Shown here piece by piece: positions 8,140 to 16,579 of a stretch of DNA of 49,515 bases; within the stretch, counting starts at the first letter, position 1, and each line of letters starts with the position of its first letter. The stretch covers positions 1-49,515 of the forward strand of contig JAGBIO010000013.1 of assembly GCA_017934955.1 (NCBI GenBank). The letters run 5' to 3'. The translations under genes and the position numbers were made by a program. Below the pieces are notes generated by a model. That model was not told the origin of the DNA. It did no database searches and worked only from the letters and a program-made list of their open reading frames with translations. The stretch is from Clostridia bacterium (lineage in GTDB: Bacteria; Bacillota; Clostridia; TANB77; RGIG9151).

Positions 8140-8982
8140 ATGAAGTTCAAATTACCGAAGAGCAAAAAGGCTCTTGTTGTGATTGTGACAATTGTTTTAT
8201 TGATTTCGATTTCTTTTACCATCCAACCGAAGGAAAATCCTAACTTTTTCGAACGTGGCTTATATTTTGTATTTACTCCGATTCAGACGGTTGTTCGATG
8301 GCCAATTAATAAAGTAAAATCTTCAATTACATTTTTCTCTGAGATGAAGTATTATGCCGAGGAGAATGAGAGATTGACGGAGGAAAACAGTACGCTGAAG
8401 GAGCAAATTCGGAAGTTGGAAGCAGCGGGGGCAGAAAATGAGGAACTACGGGATTTATTGAATTTGCGGAAGAAGTATGAGACGGAACATGCGATTGTGG
8501 CGGAGATTATTTCTTATGATGCTTCTGCATGGTTTAAGGTGATGTCGATCAACAAGGGAAGAAATGACGGTGTGAACGAAAATATGATTGTTTTGACGCC
8601 GAAAGGTCTTGTGGGTAAAGTGACACAGGTAAGTGATACGAGTGCTAAAGTGACGACGATTTTAGATGTGAATAACGTAGTGAGTGCGAGAATTACGAAA
8701 ACGGGCGATTTGGTGACGACGAAGGGAGACATGAATTTATCCGAGAAGGGATTACTTCGGTTGAATTATGTGATGTCGGACACTTTGTTAAATGCCGACG
8801 ATGTAATAGAAACTTCCGGAATGGGAGGTATTTATCCGAAAGGAATTTTTATCGGTACCATTAAAGAGGTAATACAGGATTCGACGTTGACGCGAAAGTA
8901 TGCGCTTTTGGAGCCGGGGGTAGATTTCAATAAATTAAATGAGGTTCTCCTAATCAACGGATTAGGGGGCGAGGAATCATGA
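8140..8982 (+). CDS. mreC: Rod shape-determining protein MreC
   Basis: 280 residues from ATG 8140 with GGAGGGGAAG upstream. There is a single N-terminal transmembrane segment (about residues 11-28), a coiled coil (about 66-107: MKYYAEENERLTEENSTLKE and following), then the beta-barrel MreC domain with GLVGKVTQVSDTSAKVTTI. MreC links cytoplasmic MreB to periplasmic or extracellular PBP2. Its last four bases overlap the mreD start (ATGA), which indicates translational coupling. Confidence 0.95.
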   Translation: MKFKLPKSKKALVVIVTIVLLISISFTIQPKENPNFFERGLYFVFTPIQTVVRWPINKVKSSITFFSEMKYYAEENERLTEENSTLKEQIRKLEAAGAENEELRDLLNLRKKYETEHAIVAEIISYDASAWFKVMSINKGRNDGVNENMIVLTPKGLVGKVTQVSDTSAKVTTILDVNNVVSARITKTGDLVTTKGDMNLSEKGLLRLNYVMSDTLLNADDVIETSGMGGIYPKGIFIGTIKEVIQDSTLTRKYALLEPGVDFNKLNEVLLINGLGGEES

Positions 8983-9485
8983 AGAAGTGGACGCTAACGT
9001 TAATTGTGATTTTGACCTATCTGCTTCAAACTTCAGTGATTCCGGAGTTTTCGATAAACGGAATTTATCCGAATTTGTTTTTGGTTGTGACTTGTGGGCT
9101 TTCTTTTTTGTTTGGCAGTACGATTGGTGCGGTGAATGGATTTTGTTTGGGTTTGCTAAATGATTTTAGCCAAGGAAGATGTGTAGGACTGTATGCGTTT
9201 TTGAGTATGTATATTGGTATGATATTAGGACAGTTTAACAAGCGCTTTTTTAAGGACAATTATGTGGTGGCAATTATTTTTATAGGATTTGCGACGGTAT
9301 TTTATGAAGTCGTTGTTTATCTTTTTTCGATGTTTGCTTATTCGCAGGAGTTTAGTCTTTTAGCGTTGGTAGGAAAGTCGTTGATGATTGCTTTTATGAA
9401 TATGATTGCAAGCGTGATTGTTTATCCGATACTTTTGAAAATTCATATAGGAATTGAAGTGGATCGTAATATATTCGGAAGATAA
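8979..9485 (+). CDS. mreD: Rod shape-determining protein MreD
   Basis: 168 residues, almost entirely hydrophobic, with five or more predicted membrane segments. The loop FSQGRCVGLYAF with the small D/N-F-S pattern is typical of MreD. It starts within the mreC stop (ATGA overlap). MreD is the integral membrane member of the elongasome and stabilises the MreC-PBP2 interaction. Confidence 0.93.
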   Translation: MKKWTLTLIVILTYLLQTSVIPEFSINGIYPNLFLVVTCGLSFLFGSTIGAVNGFCLGLLNDFSQGRCVGLYAFLSMYIGMILGQFNKRFFKDNYVVAIIFIGFATVFYEVVVYLFSMFAYSQEFSLLALVGKSLMIAFMNMIASVIVYPILLKIHIGIEVDRNIFGR

Positions 9486-9498
9486 AGAAGGTGAAGGT

Positions 9499-11619
9499 AT
9501 GACGACAGATCAGAACCATGATTTCCGTATTTTTATATTGAATTTAGTAATTATTTTAGGCGGCGTTATTTTAGTGTTGCAGCTGTTTAATTTGCAGATT
9601 GTGAATGGGGAATCTTACCGGGAACAATCGGAAAATCGTGTTTTGAGAAAGATGTCGGTGACGGCGCCGCGTGGAGAACTTTTGGATCGCCATGGTGAGA
9701 TTTTGGCGACGAATCGTGACGGATATAATGTTTTAATGTATAAGACGGATTTGAAAACGGAAGAGCGTAATGAACTGATTTTGCGGATTGTGAAGTTGTT
9801 TCGTGAAAAAAATACGGTTTATAGAGATACTTTTCCGATTGCACTAACGAATGATGGCTTTGCCTTTACTTTCGATACGCCGGAGGAAGAGGCGCGTTGG
9901 AAGAAAAATTACAAGTATGAGGAAAATGCGACACCGAATGATGTGATACAAAAATTGATAAAAAAATACGGGTTAGAGAGTTATACAAGCAGTGAAGCGA
10001 GGGATATTATCGGAATCCGATATGAGTTGGACAGGGTTGGTTACAGTGCTTTTAAGGCGTACGAATTGGCGACGGATGTGAGTAAAGAGGTTGTGGCAGA
10101 GTTGGAAGAGCGGTTTGAGGAATTTCCGGGTGTAACGGTGGAGATTCAGCCGATTCGAACTTATCCGAATGGCAGTTTAGCGAGCCATATTTTGGGGTAC
10201 ATAGGGAAGATTAGCCAGGAGAAATATGAGGAATTGAAGGAGGAAGGATATTCCAATAACGATAATATCGGTAAAGATGGCATAGAAAGCGTAATGGAGA
10301 AGTATTTAAGGGGAAAAAACTCTTTTCAGAAGGTAACTTTAGATGCTTTGGGAAGTGCCAGTGACAGTACCGAGGAGTATTCGGCGATTCCGGGTGATCA
10401 AGTTTATTTGACGATTGATGCGAAGCTGCAGAAGGTTGCGGAGAGTGCTTTAAAAGGAGCGATTGATAAGATTGCAACCGGCGGTTATACAGATGGGTCG
10501 ACGGAAGCTAAGTCGGGGGCTGTGATTGCAATTGATGTGAAAAATGGCGAAATTTTGGCGATGGCAAGCTATCCGGATTATGATCCGAATTTGTTTGTGA
10601 AGGGAATTTCCAATGAAGATTGGAAGAAGTTGAATATTTCTACGAAACCAATGTTTAATCGAAATATTTTGGGGTTGTATTCGCCGGGGTCAATTTTTAA
10701 GATGATTGTTGCGGCAGCAGCTTTAGAAGAAGGGGCGATTACGCCGGATACGGTGATTGTGGATGAAGGAAGGTATACGAAGTATAAAAGTCCGCAGCCG
10801 AAGTGTTGGATTTGGAGTCCGTCTACCGGAAGAACGCATGGTCCTGTGAATGTGTCCGAGGCGATTAAGACATCTTGTAACTATTTCTTCTATACCGTTA
10901 GTGAACTGATTGGAATTGATACTATTGAGAAATATGCAAGAATGTTTGGTTTGGGAGAGAAAACCGGAATTGAGTTACCGGGAGAGAAAACCGGAATTGT
11001 GGCAGGACGAAGCTATGTGGAGGCGAAAGAAAATCGAAAATGGTTGGTTGGTGAGACGTTGAGTGCGGCAATCGGGCAGTCGTATAATTCTTTTACACCG
11101 ATTCAAATAGCAAGATATGCGGCAATTTTGGCAAATGGCGGAAATCGTGTGCAACCGCATTTAATTAAGAATGTGATTAAGGCGGATGGTACAATATTGG
11201 AATATTCAGAAGTACAAGAATATGTTCGGGAGACTTTGGGAATTGAACAGGATGAGACGATTCCGGAAAAGATTGCGTTAAAAGATACGACAATTGAGGC
11301 TATTTTTTCGGGGATGGAGTCGGTTACGGGAGATTCCGGCGGTACGGCGTATAATACTTTTAAGGATTTCCCGATTAAAGTTGCGGGAAAGACCGGATCT
11401 GTACAGGTGAGCGGAAGCTCGGCGGATAATGCATGGTTTATCGGGTTTGCACCGTATGACGATCCGGAGATTGCAATTTGTGCGTTGGTAGAACATGGTG
11501 TGCATGGTACTTATACGGCTCCGATTGTTGTGGAAATCTTACAGGAGTATTTTGGCTTGAAAGAATCGGCGAATAAGATTGACACGAATGCGATTGTGGG
11601 AGATAATAGTATGATGTAA
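9499..11619 (+). CDS. mrdA: Penicillin-binding protein 2 (elongation transpeptidase)
   Basis: The ATG at 9499 with GAAGGTGAAGG just upstream is preferred to an earlier in-frame start inside mreD. The 706-residue class B PBP has an N-terminal membrane anchor (~10-30), a dimerisation/pedestal domain starting at TAPRGELLDRHGEILATN, and a transpeptidase domain with the active-site motifs SIFK (S398, K401), SCN (459-461) and KTG (631-633). It crosslinks side-wall peptidoglycan together with RodA, which is not in the window. The mreBCD-mrdA order supports elongasome function rather than FtsI. Confidence 0.95.
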   Translation: MTTDQNHDFRIFILNLVIILGGVILVLQLFNLQIVNGESYREQSENRVLRKMSVTAPRGELLDRHGEILATNRDGYNVLMYKTDLKTEERNELILRIVKLFREKNTVYRDTFPIALTNDGFAFTFDTPEEEARWKKNYKYEENATPNDVIQKLIKKYGLESYTSSEARDIIGIRYELDRVGYSAFKAYELATDVSKEVVAELEERFEEFPGVTVEIQPIRTYPNGSLASHILGYIGKISQEKYEELKEEGYSNNDNIGKDGIESVMEKYLRGKNSFQKVTLDALGSASDSTEEYSAIPGDQVYLTIDAKLQKVAESALKGAIDKIATGGYTDGSTEAKSGAVIAIDVKNGEILAMASYPDYDPNLFVKGISNEDWKKLNISTKPMFNRNILGLYSPGSIFKMIVAAAALEEGAITPDTVIVDEGRYTKYKSPQPKCWIWSPSTGRTHGPVNVSEAIKTSCNYFFYTVSELIGIDTIEKYARMFGLGEKTGIELPGEKTGIVAGRSYVEAKENRKWLVGETLSAAIGQSYNSFTPIQIARYAAILANGGNRVQPHLIKNVIKADGTILEYSEVQEYVRETLGIEQDETIPEKIALKDTTIEAIFSGMESVTGDSGGTAYNTFKDFPIKVAGKTGSVQVSGSSADNAWFIGFAPYDDPEIAICALVEHGVHGTYTAPIVVEILQEYFGLKESANKIDTNAIVGDNSMM

Positions 11620-11633
11620 GGGGATGAATACAA

Positions 11634-12230
11634 ATGATAGAGGCGGTTACGTTTAAGTTAACAAAGGATGGGCTTCGTATTGTTTTAGATGACAATTTGG
11701 ATTTTGCCTCGATTCGAAGATTGCTGAAAAAGAAGTTGGAGGAATCAAAGGATTTTTTTCAAGGGGCAAGATTGAAAACGGTGATTCAGGGTCGGGATTT
11801 GGAAAAACATGAGTTTGATGAGTTGTGTAAGATTATTAACGAGGAAACCGGCTTTTATGAGATAGAGGAAGAGGTTACAACATTTGATTGGAAGCAGAAT
11901 ATTGCGGAAGGAAAGACAAAGTTTTATCGAGGGACAATGCGGTCGGGAAGCTTGATTGATTATAAAGGAAACGTTGTTGTGATGGGGGATGTGAATCCGG
12001 GTGCGGAGATTATTGCAACGGGAAACATCGTTGTGATGGGCGTTATTAAAGGAACGGTGCATGCCGGTGCAAAGGGAAATCGGAATGCGATTGTTTCGGC
12101 GAGCGGAATTTATCCGACGCAGCTTCGAATTGCGGATTTGATTACAGTTTCGCCGAATGAAAAGGAAGTAGAGAAATTAAGCGGATTTGAGACGGCATAT
12201 ATTAAGGAAAATCATATTTATATTGAGTGA
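11634..12230 (+). CDS. minC: Septum site-determining protein MinC
   Basis: 198 residues; ATG 11634 follows AGGGGATG with a 14-base gap from mrdA. The N-terminal domain (~1-95) fits the FtsZ-inhibiting MinC-N fold. The C-terminal beta-helix (~105-198) contains YRGTMRSGSLIDYKGNVVVM, GDVNPGAEIIATGNIVVMG and GTVHAGAKGN, the hallmark of MinC-C, which binds MinD and FtsZ. It blocks division at wrong sites when recruited by MinD. Unusually, minD and minE do not follow; fmt does. Confidence 0.95.
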   Translation: MIEAVTFKLTKDGLRIVLDDNLDFASIRRLLKKKLEESKDFFQGARLKTVIQGRDLEKHEFDELCKIINEETGFYEIEEEVTTFDWKQNIAEGKTKFYRGTMRSGSLIDYKGNVVVMGDVNPGAEIIATGNIVVMGVIKGTVHAGAKGNRNAIVSASGIYPTQLRIADLITVSPNEKEVEKLSGFETAYIKENHIYIE

Positions 12231-12244
12231 TAGTGGAGGGTTTT

Positions 12245-13153
12245 ATGCGAATTGTTTTTATGGGAACGCCGGATTTTGCGGTTCCTTCTTTGGAAAGATT
12301 GATTGCGGATGGACATGAAGTTTTGGCGGTTGTGACGCAGCCGGATAAGACACAGAATCGAGGAATGAAATTGGTGTTTTCTCCGGTGAAGGAATGTGCC
12401 CTAAAACATCAGATTCCGGTGTTTCAGCCGGAGAAGATTCGGAAAGATGAGGCGTTTTGGGAAGAGTATCAAAAGATGGCGCCGGATGTGGCAGTTGTGG
12501 TTGCATTTGGGCAGATTTTGCCGGAGCGTTTTTTGAATTTGCCGAAGTATGGGTGTATCAATGTGCATGGTTCGCTGTTGCCGAATTACAGAGGAGCGGC
12601 GCCGATTCAATGGTCTGTGATTAATGGGGATAAAGTAACGGGAGTTACGACGATGTATATGGATAAGGGATTGGATACCGGTGATATGATTTTGAAAACG
12701 GAAGTGGAAATTGGGGATAATGAGACTGCCGGTGAGTTATACGATCGACTTTCCTTCATTGGGGCGGATACGCTTAGTCGTACGCTTGTGGCGATCGAGA
12801 AGGGGGAAGCCCCGCGTGAGAAACAGCCGGAGGAGTTTACTTATGCGCCGATGTTGACGAAAGAGCTTGGAAAGATTGATTGGAATAAGACTTCTTTTGA
12901 AATTAAGTCGTTGATTCGTGGAGTAAATCCTTGGCCGGGCGCTTATACCGAGATTGCAGGAAAGAAATTGAAGGTGCATAAGGCGGAGATTTCGGATAAG
13001 AAAGGCAATTCGGGAGAGATTTTATGCGCGGATGATAAGAATGGTTTAATTATTGCGACGGCGGATGGAGCGTTGGAATTATTGGAAATACAGCCGGAGA
13101 ATAAGAAACGGATGAATGCGAAAGATTTTCTAAGAGGAAATAAATTAGTGTAA
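12245..13153 (+). CDS. fmt: Methionyl-tRNA formyltransferase
   Basis: The ATG at 12245 with TGGAGGG directly upstream gives 302 residues starting MRIVFMGTPDFAVP; an earlier in-frame start overlaps minC and is rejected. The N-terminal formyltransferase domain contains the folate-site motif HGSLLPNYRGAAPIQW and the catalytic N, H, D set. The C-terminal OB-like domain (after ~205) contains NPWPGAYT. It transfers a formyl group from 10-formyl-THF to initiator Met-tRNA. It is usually paired with def or rsmB; here it closes the mre-minC run with a 14-bp gap, suggesting co-transcription. Confidence 0.96.
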   Translation: MRIVFMGTPDFAVPSLERLIADGHEVLAVVTQPDKTQNRGMKLVFSPVKECALKHQIPVFQPEKIRKDEAFWEEYQKMAPDVAVVVAFGQILPERFLNLPKYGCINVHGSLLPNYRGAAPIQWSVINGDKVTGVTTMYMDKGLDTGDMILKTEVEIGDNETAGELYDRLSFIGADTLSRTLVAIEKGEAPREKQPEEFTYAPMLTKELGKIDWNKTSFEIKSLIRGVNPWPGAYTEIAGKKLKVHKAEISDKKGNSGEILCADDKNGLIIATADGALELLEIQPENKKRMNAKDFLRGNKLV

Positions 13154-13169
13154 AATTTTATTTCAACTC

Positions 13170-13198
13170 TTGATAATTGAAATGTTTTGTGCTATTAT
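13170..13198 (+). promoter_or_regulatory. Promoter of tRNA-Pro
   Basis: TTGATA at 13170-13175, 17-bp spacer, TATTAT at 13193-13198, nine bases before the tRNA. Confidence 0.7.
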
Positions 13199-13207
13199 AT
13201 TTTGGAA

Positions 13208-13283
13208 CGGGGTGTAGCGCAGCTGGTAGCGCGCTTGGTTCGGGACCAAGAGGTCGTGGGTTCAAGTCCCGTCACTCCGACCA
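13208..13283 (+). tRNA. tRNA-Pro (anticodon CGG)
   Basis: Acceptor CGGGGTG pairs with CACTCCG, D stem GCGC/GCGC, anticodon stem CTTGG/CCAAG around loop TTCGGGA (CGG), T arm GTGGG-TTCAAGT-CCCGT, discriminator A, encoded CCA. Confidence 0.95.
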
Positions 13284-13331
13284 AAAAAGAAACGACAATT
13301 TTCAATAAGAAAGTTGTCGTTTCTTTTTTTG
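13284..13331 (+). terminator. Strong terminator after tRNA-Pro
   Basis: A long near-perfect stem starting AAAGAAACGACAA and returning as TTGTCGTTTCTTT, followed by a T run. The A run on the other arm lets it also end minus-strand transcripts from the adjacent toxin-antitoxin remnant. Confidence 0.9.
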
Positions 13332-13339
13332 GTGCTTTA

Positions 13340-13459
13340 TTATTTCGTGAGAAATTGTTTTATAGAAGTAATGGTTTTTTTCAAATTTTGCATAGTATGA
13401 ACAACTGCAATGATGGTAATGTTATTGTTTGATATAAAGTTTGACCAAATTATTGCCAT
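13340..13459 (-). pseudogene. ParE/RelE-like toxin remnant
   Basis: A 39-codon frame starts MAIIWS, a typical ParE/RelE N-terminus, and then jumps to NNITIIAVVHTMQNLKK, typical of the C-terminal strand of the same family (usually 90-100 residues). About 50 middle residues are missing, so the toxin is internally deleted and almost certainly inactive. Its start overlaps the antitoxin stop by 10 bases, as in intact modules. The assignment is by pattern and fairly uncertain. Confidence 0.5.
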
Positions 13460-13626
13460 GTTTCAATCTCCTTTAGTAAATCTTCGTGACTAATAACATT
13501 TCCATTTTCGATATCGTTTAAGCCTTTTTGTACGGCTATTCTAACTAAAATGGCATCGAAGATTTCATCTAAGGTAGCATTATCAGGCAGTTCATTGGTA
13601 ACTTGCAAAACTAATTGTTTAATCAT
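13450..13626 (-). CDS. Small antitoxin-like protein
   Basis: 58 residues; the start at 13626 has GGAGAAAAAGG upstream on the minus strand. The sequence has an amphipathic helical region NELPDNATLDEIFDAILVRI and ends with GLNDIENGNVISHEDLLKEI. This GL-x-DIE-x-G-x-VISHEE pattern is common in antitoxins partnered with RelE/ParE toxins. The partner downstream is deleted, so this would be an orphan antitoxin. It fills the tRNA-Pro to tRNA-Arg interval with its toxin remnant. Confidence 0.6.
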   Translation of the reverse strand: MIKQLVLQVTNELPDNATLDEIFDAILVRIAVQKGLNDIENGNVISHEDLLKEIETWQ

Positions 13627-13676
13627 ACCTTTTTCTCCTTATAACTTTTCGCAATACTCTTACTTAATAACTAATT

Positions 13677-13753
13677 TGGTGTGCCCGAAGGGAATCGAAC
13701 CCCCGACCTGCGGTTTAGGAAACCGTCGCTCTATCCTACTGAGCTACGAGCAC
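13677..13753 (-). tRNA. tRNA-Arg (anticodon CCT)
   Basis: Read on the minus strand: acceptor GTGCTCG pairs with CGGGCAC, D stem GCTC/GAGC, anticodon loop TTCCTAA (CCT), T arm GGGGG-TTCGATT-CCCTT, discriminator A and encoded CCA. Position 27-43 is an A-C mismatch; the rest pairs normally. Confidence 0.93.
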
Positions 13754-13817
13754 ATGTTTCAATATTTTACGGTTGATGGAAATATTATATCAGAGAAGAG
13801 GAGAAAAATCAAATTTT

Positions 13818-13969
13818 GTTATAATTCGGACTTAAAATTATAGAAATAGTATAAATAGTGTAGGGACAGCATTTATGCTGTCCGCAGAAAATGCTGAATG
13901 CAGGACAGCATGAATGCTGTCCCTACAAGGCTTTAGCGAAAATAATAAATTTTAAGTCTGAAGTGTAAT
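13818..13969. repeat. MITE-like element with two ACAGCAT palindromes
   Basis: Left end GTTATAATTCGGACTTAAA, right end TTTAAGTCTGAAGTGTAA, inner palindromes near 13865-13885 and 13903-13922. Fills the gap between tRNA-Arg and the next gene. Confidence 0.8.
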
Positions 13970-13998
13970 CAAATTTTAAATTGTTTACATAAATTGTG

Positions 13999-14027
13999 TT
14001 GATTTTTTTGCTATTATCCTATATAAT
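13999..14027 (+). promoter_or_regulatory. Promoter of the stalk-domain protein gene
   Basis: TTGATT at 13999-14004, 17-bp spacer, TATAAT at 14022-14027. Confidence 0.7.
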
Positions 14028-14064
14028 ATTTACGCAAGGAATTATGATAAAGGAGAGCGTTAAA

Positions 14065-15648
14065 ATGAAAAAGATTTTTGTAATGCTTTTAATGATGGTT
14101 TGTTTTGTAAATATAAGTTTTGCTGCGGTGGATACAGATAGGGAGATTAAGCTGAACACAAAAGTTTATGATGAGTTAAGTGAATCGGGAGAAAAGGATT
14201 ATTTTTCCTTTACTTTGTCAAAGCCGGGAAGCGTTCAGATAGAATTTGAGTTTGATGTGACCGGGAAGTATCATGTGAAATTGATGGATTTGGATAATAA
14301 TAAAACTATTCAGAATAATACTTTTGATTCGGCAGTAAATACGGTTTCGGGAAGAATCTCGAAAGAAGCGAATAAAGTTAGACTTTCTAAGGGAGATTAT
14401 CGTGTGGAAGTTTCTTCTTCGTGGTTTAACAGTTGTGATGAACGGTATGTGCTTCGTGTTAACTATGAGGATGAAAAAGGAAATAGTTATGAGAAAGAGC
14501 CGAATAATGATGCAAAGACGGCTATGCTGATTGAGGCGAATCGAAAAGTTACCGGAAATTTGCAGGCTTCTTCAGATACGGATTATTACATGGTAGAAGT
14601 AGAGGAAGCAGGAACGATTCAGTTAAGATTGAATTTCGATGATGAGGCAGCGTATAATGTGACGTTATATTCTGAAGCTGACGGAAAATTGAAGCAATTA
14701 CAATCTGTAAAATTTTCCAGTGAAGTGAAAAATGAGAATTGTACGCAGACCGGTGATAGAGTAAGAGTGGAAAAGGGCGTTTACTATGTGAAAATTGCTT
14801 CTTCCTGGAGTGGTTATTCAAACGAAGATTATGTTTTTACATTAATACATAATTTTGAAAAATATGGTGCGTTTGAGAAGGAACCGAATGAAGATGCTAA
14901 GACGGCGACCGAGATTTTTAAGGATGAGATGATAACCGGAAATATGTCTTCTTCCCGCGATGTGGATTTTTATATGGCAGATATGCGTTATGGCGGAACG
15001 GTTGTATTGAAAATGTTGGTGCCGGAAAATGCACAATATTCGGTAGTCATTTATCGAGAAGAGAACGGAGCTTTAAAGAAAGTTCAGTCTGAGACTTATA
15101 AGCAGACGAATTCACAAAATGTGGAATTGGTGAGTGGAAAAGAATTTGAGATAAATTACGGAAGATATTATTTTAAGGTGACTTCCACAAAGTATTCCAA
15201 TGTGGATTATGGTTTGGTGATAACCGATAAGCAGGAGGAGGTATTGCCGGTTTCGCCGAATGGAAAAAATGTGATTATTTTGCAGTTGAACAATCCTTAT
15301 ATGCAGGTAAATGCACAAACGGTTGCAGTAGATGGCGACAGAGGAACGACGCCGTTTCTTTACAACGGAAGAACGATGCTTCCGATTCGTGCTGTGATTG
15401 AGAATTTAGGCGGTACCATTGAGTATGATGCTTATTCAGGAATGTCTACCATAAGATTGGGCGGTAATTTGGTGCAAATTACAACGGACAGTGCTTTGGT
15501 TTATGTGAATGGAGTTGCGAAGTATATGGATACAACGCCAATGGTGGTAAATGGTAGAACAATGTTGCCGTTACGATTTGTGATTGAAAATTTGAACGGA
15601 ACTGTTGAGTGGGATGACATTAGAAAAACAGCGACGATTACGTATTAA
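14065..15648 (+). CDS. Secreted protein: PPC-like repeats plus stalk domain
   Basis: The ATG at 14065 with AAAGGAGAG upstream gives a classical signal peptide (MKKIFVMLLMMVCFVNISFA). The 527-residue product then has three repeats of about 125 residues, each with DYYMVEVEEAG- or DVDFYMADMRYGG-like strands, separated by EKEPNNDAKTA and EKEPNEDAKTA linkers. These look like pre-peptidase C-terminal (PPC) beta-sandwich domains. The last ~105 residues carry two copies of the copper amine oxidase N-like stalk motif (NGRTMLPIRAVIENLGG and NGRTMLPLRFVIENLNG). It is probably an extracellular wall-associated protein; the ligand is unknown. Single gene with its own promoter and terminator. Confidence 0.8.
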   Translation: MKKIFVMLLMMVCFVNISFAAVDTDREIKLNTKVYDELSESGEKDYFSFTLSKPGSVQIEFEFDVTGKYHVKLMDLDNNKTIQNNTFDSAVNTVSGRISKEANKVRLSKGDYRVEVSSSWFNSCDERYVLRVNYEDEKGNSYEKEPNNDAKTAMLIEANRKVTGNLQASSDTDYYMVEVEEAGTIQLRLNFDDEAAYNVTLYSEADGKLKQLQSVKFSSEVKNENCTQTGDRVRVEKGVYYVKIASSWSGYSNEDYVFTLIHNFEKYGAFEKEPNEDAKTATEIFKDEMITGNMSSSRDVDFYMADMRYGGTVVLKMLVPENAQYSVVIYREENGALKKVQSETYKQTNSQNVELVSGKEFEINYGRYYFKVTSTKYSNVDYGLVITDKQEEVLPVSPNGKNVIILQLNNPYMQVNAQTVAVDGDRGTTPFLYNGRTMLPIRAVIENLGGTIEYDAYSGMSTIRLGGNLVQITTDSALVYVNGVAKYMDTTPMVVNGRTMLPLRFVIENLNGTVEWDDIRKTATITY

Positions 15649-15689
15649 AAGAAAAAGAGGCAGTTTTTTTACAGCCTCTTTTTCTTTTA
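15647..15689. terminator. Bidirectional terminator
   Basis: Perfect stem AAAAGAAAAAGAGGC against GCCTCTTTTTCTTTT around a 12-nt loop. It serves the plus-strand gene ending at 15648 and the minus-strand gene ending at 15687. Confidence 0.9.
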
Positions 15690-15836
15690 GTTTTCCTTGT
15701 AAAGTGCAAGGGTTGCTAATGTATCTCCCAATTGAGTAAAAATAACGCCTAACATGGCTATTTCTTGTGCGGTTTTGTCTTGTGCCATTGCACAGGCTGC
15801 GGCTGTTATTGTTACAGCAACTTCACATCCTTCCAT
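15687..15836 (-). CDS. Small DUF6774-like protein
   Basis: 49 residues; the start at 15836 has AAAGGAGGACAAA upstream on the minus strand, an excellent site. The protein is alanine-rich with CEVAVTITAAACAMAQDKT and a conserved-looking tail AMLGVIFTQLGDTLATLALY. It resembles the small DUF6774 family of Clostridia, recalled by pattern. It has no charge-rich tail or signal peptide; two cysteines are present. Function unknown. Confidence 0.7.
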   Translation of the reverse strand: MEGCEVAVTITAAACAMAQDKTAQEIAMLGVIFTQLGDTLATLALYKEN

Positions 15837-15861
15837 TTTGTCCTCCTTTAATAATGTAGCT

Positions 15862-16014
15862 GTTACAGTTCGAACTCAAATTTATAGTGAAGGGCAACCA
15901 CTGTAGGGACAGCATTTATGCTGTCCTGCTTTCTGCCTTTTCTGTGGACAGCATAAATGCTGTCCCTACAATGGTTGCACTATCATTGTAGGACGATATA
16001 GCCTGACCTGTAAC
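15862..16014. repeat. MITE-like element, reverse orientation
   Basis: GTTACAG at the left, CTGTAAC at the right, with two ACAGCAT palindromes. The directional spacer between them reads as the reverse complement of that at 4.7 kb (TGCTTTCTGCCTTTTCTGTG), so this copy is inverted. Confidence 0.85.
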
Positions 16015-16054
16015 AGGTAGCTTACTTTATTCTATGAGAACTATAGACAAATTG

Positions 16055-16579
16055 TTAAAAATGAAAGAGGATTCCTACGATTCCGGAGAGTAGTATGAAG
16101 AAAATCGGGTGAATTTTTGTTTTTTGCAGAAGTAGGAAGAGAAGGAGAAACAGAGTAAGTTCTTTTACAATAGTTCCCTTTAATACCGTTTCCTGAAAAA
16201 CGGTGATTCCGGCGATGAGAATTAAAGCTAATACAGCCGGTTTGATGCCGGAAAATATTTTTTCAACGTAAGGGTTGGCTCGGTATTTTGTAAGCAGATT
16301 GGCGATTAGAAGGATAATGATTACAGAAGGTGTGATTAATCCGAGTGTTGCCAAAAGGCTTCCGAAAATGCCGTTTATCGTAAAACCTGTGTAAGTTGCC
16401 ATATTGATTCCGAGAGGACCGGGAGAGGATTCCGAGACAGCAATCATACTTGGAATTTCAGTGGTTGAAAACCAACCGGTTTTTTCAGCCAAATCATAAA
16501 GAAAGGGAATAGTAACAAGCCCTCCTCCGATGGCGAACAGTCCTATTTTAAAAAATTCGCAAAACAGTAAGAAATTCAT
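16055..16579 (-). CDS. Chromate transporter subunit (second half)
   Basis: 174 residues from ATG 16579, which overlaps the stop of the upstream partner by four bases (ATGA). It is a CHR-type monodomain: FFKIGLFAIGGGLVTIPFL near the N-terminus, the signature ESSPGPLGINMATYTGF (about residues 48-64), and six or so membrane helices. Short-chain CHR proteins work as pairs of homologous halves inserted in opposite topology, exporting chromate or related anions. The longer open frame to 16957 is out of register with the gene pair and rejected as start. Confidence 0.9.
   Translation of the reverse strand: MNFLLFCEFFKIGLFAIGGGLVTIPFLYDLAEKTGWFSTTEIPSMIAVSESSPGPLGINMATYTGFTINGIFGSLLATLGLITPSVIIILLIANLLTKYRANPYVEKIFSGIKPAVLALILIAGITVFQETVLKGTIVKELTLFLLLFLLLQKTKIHPIFFILLSGIVGILFHF

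Noticed and set aside
13550-13843. 97-codon plus-strand frame over the antitoxin and tRNA-Arg(CCT)
   Set aside because: It crosses a tRNA gene on the other strand and is the complement of a better supported small gene.
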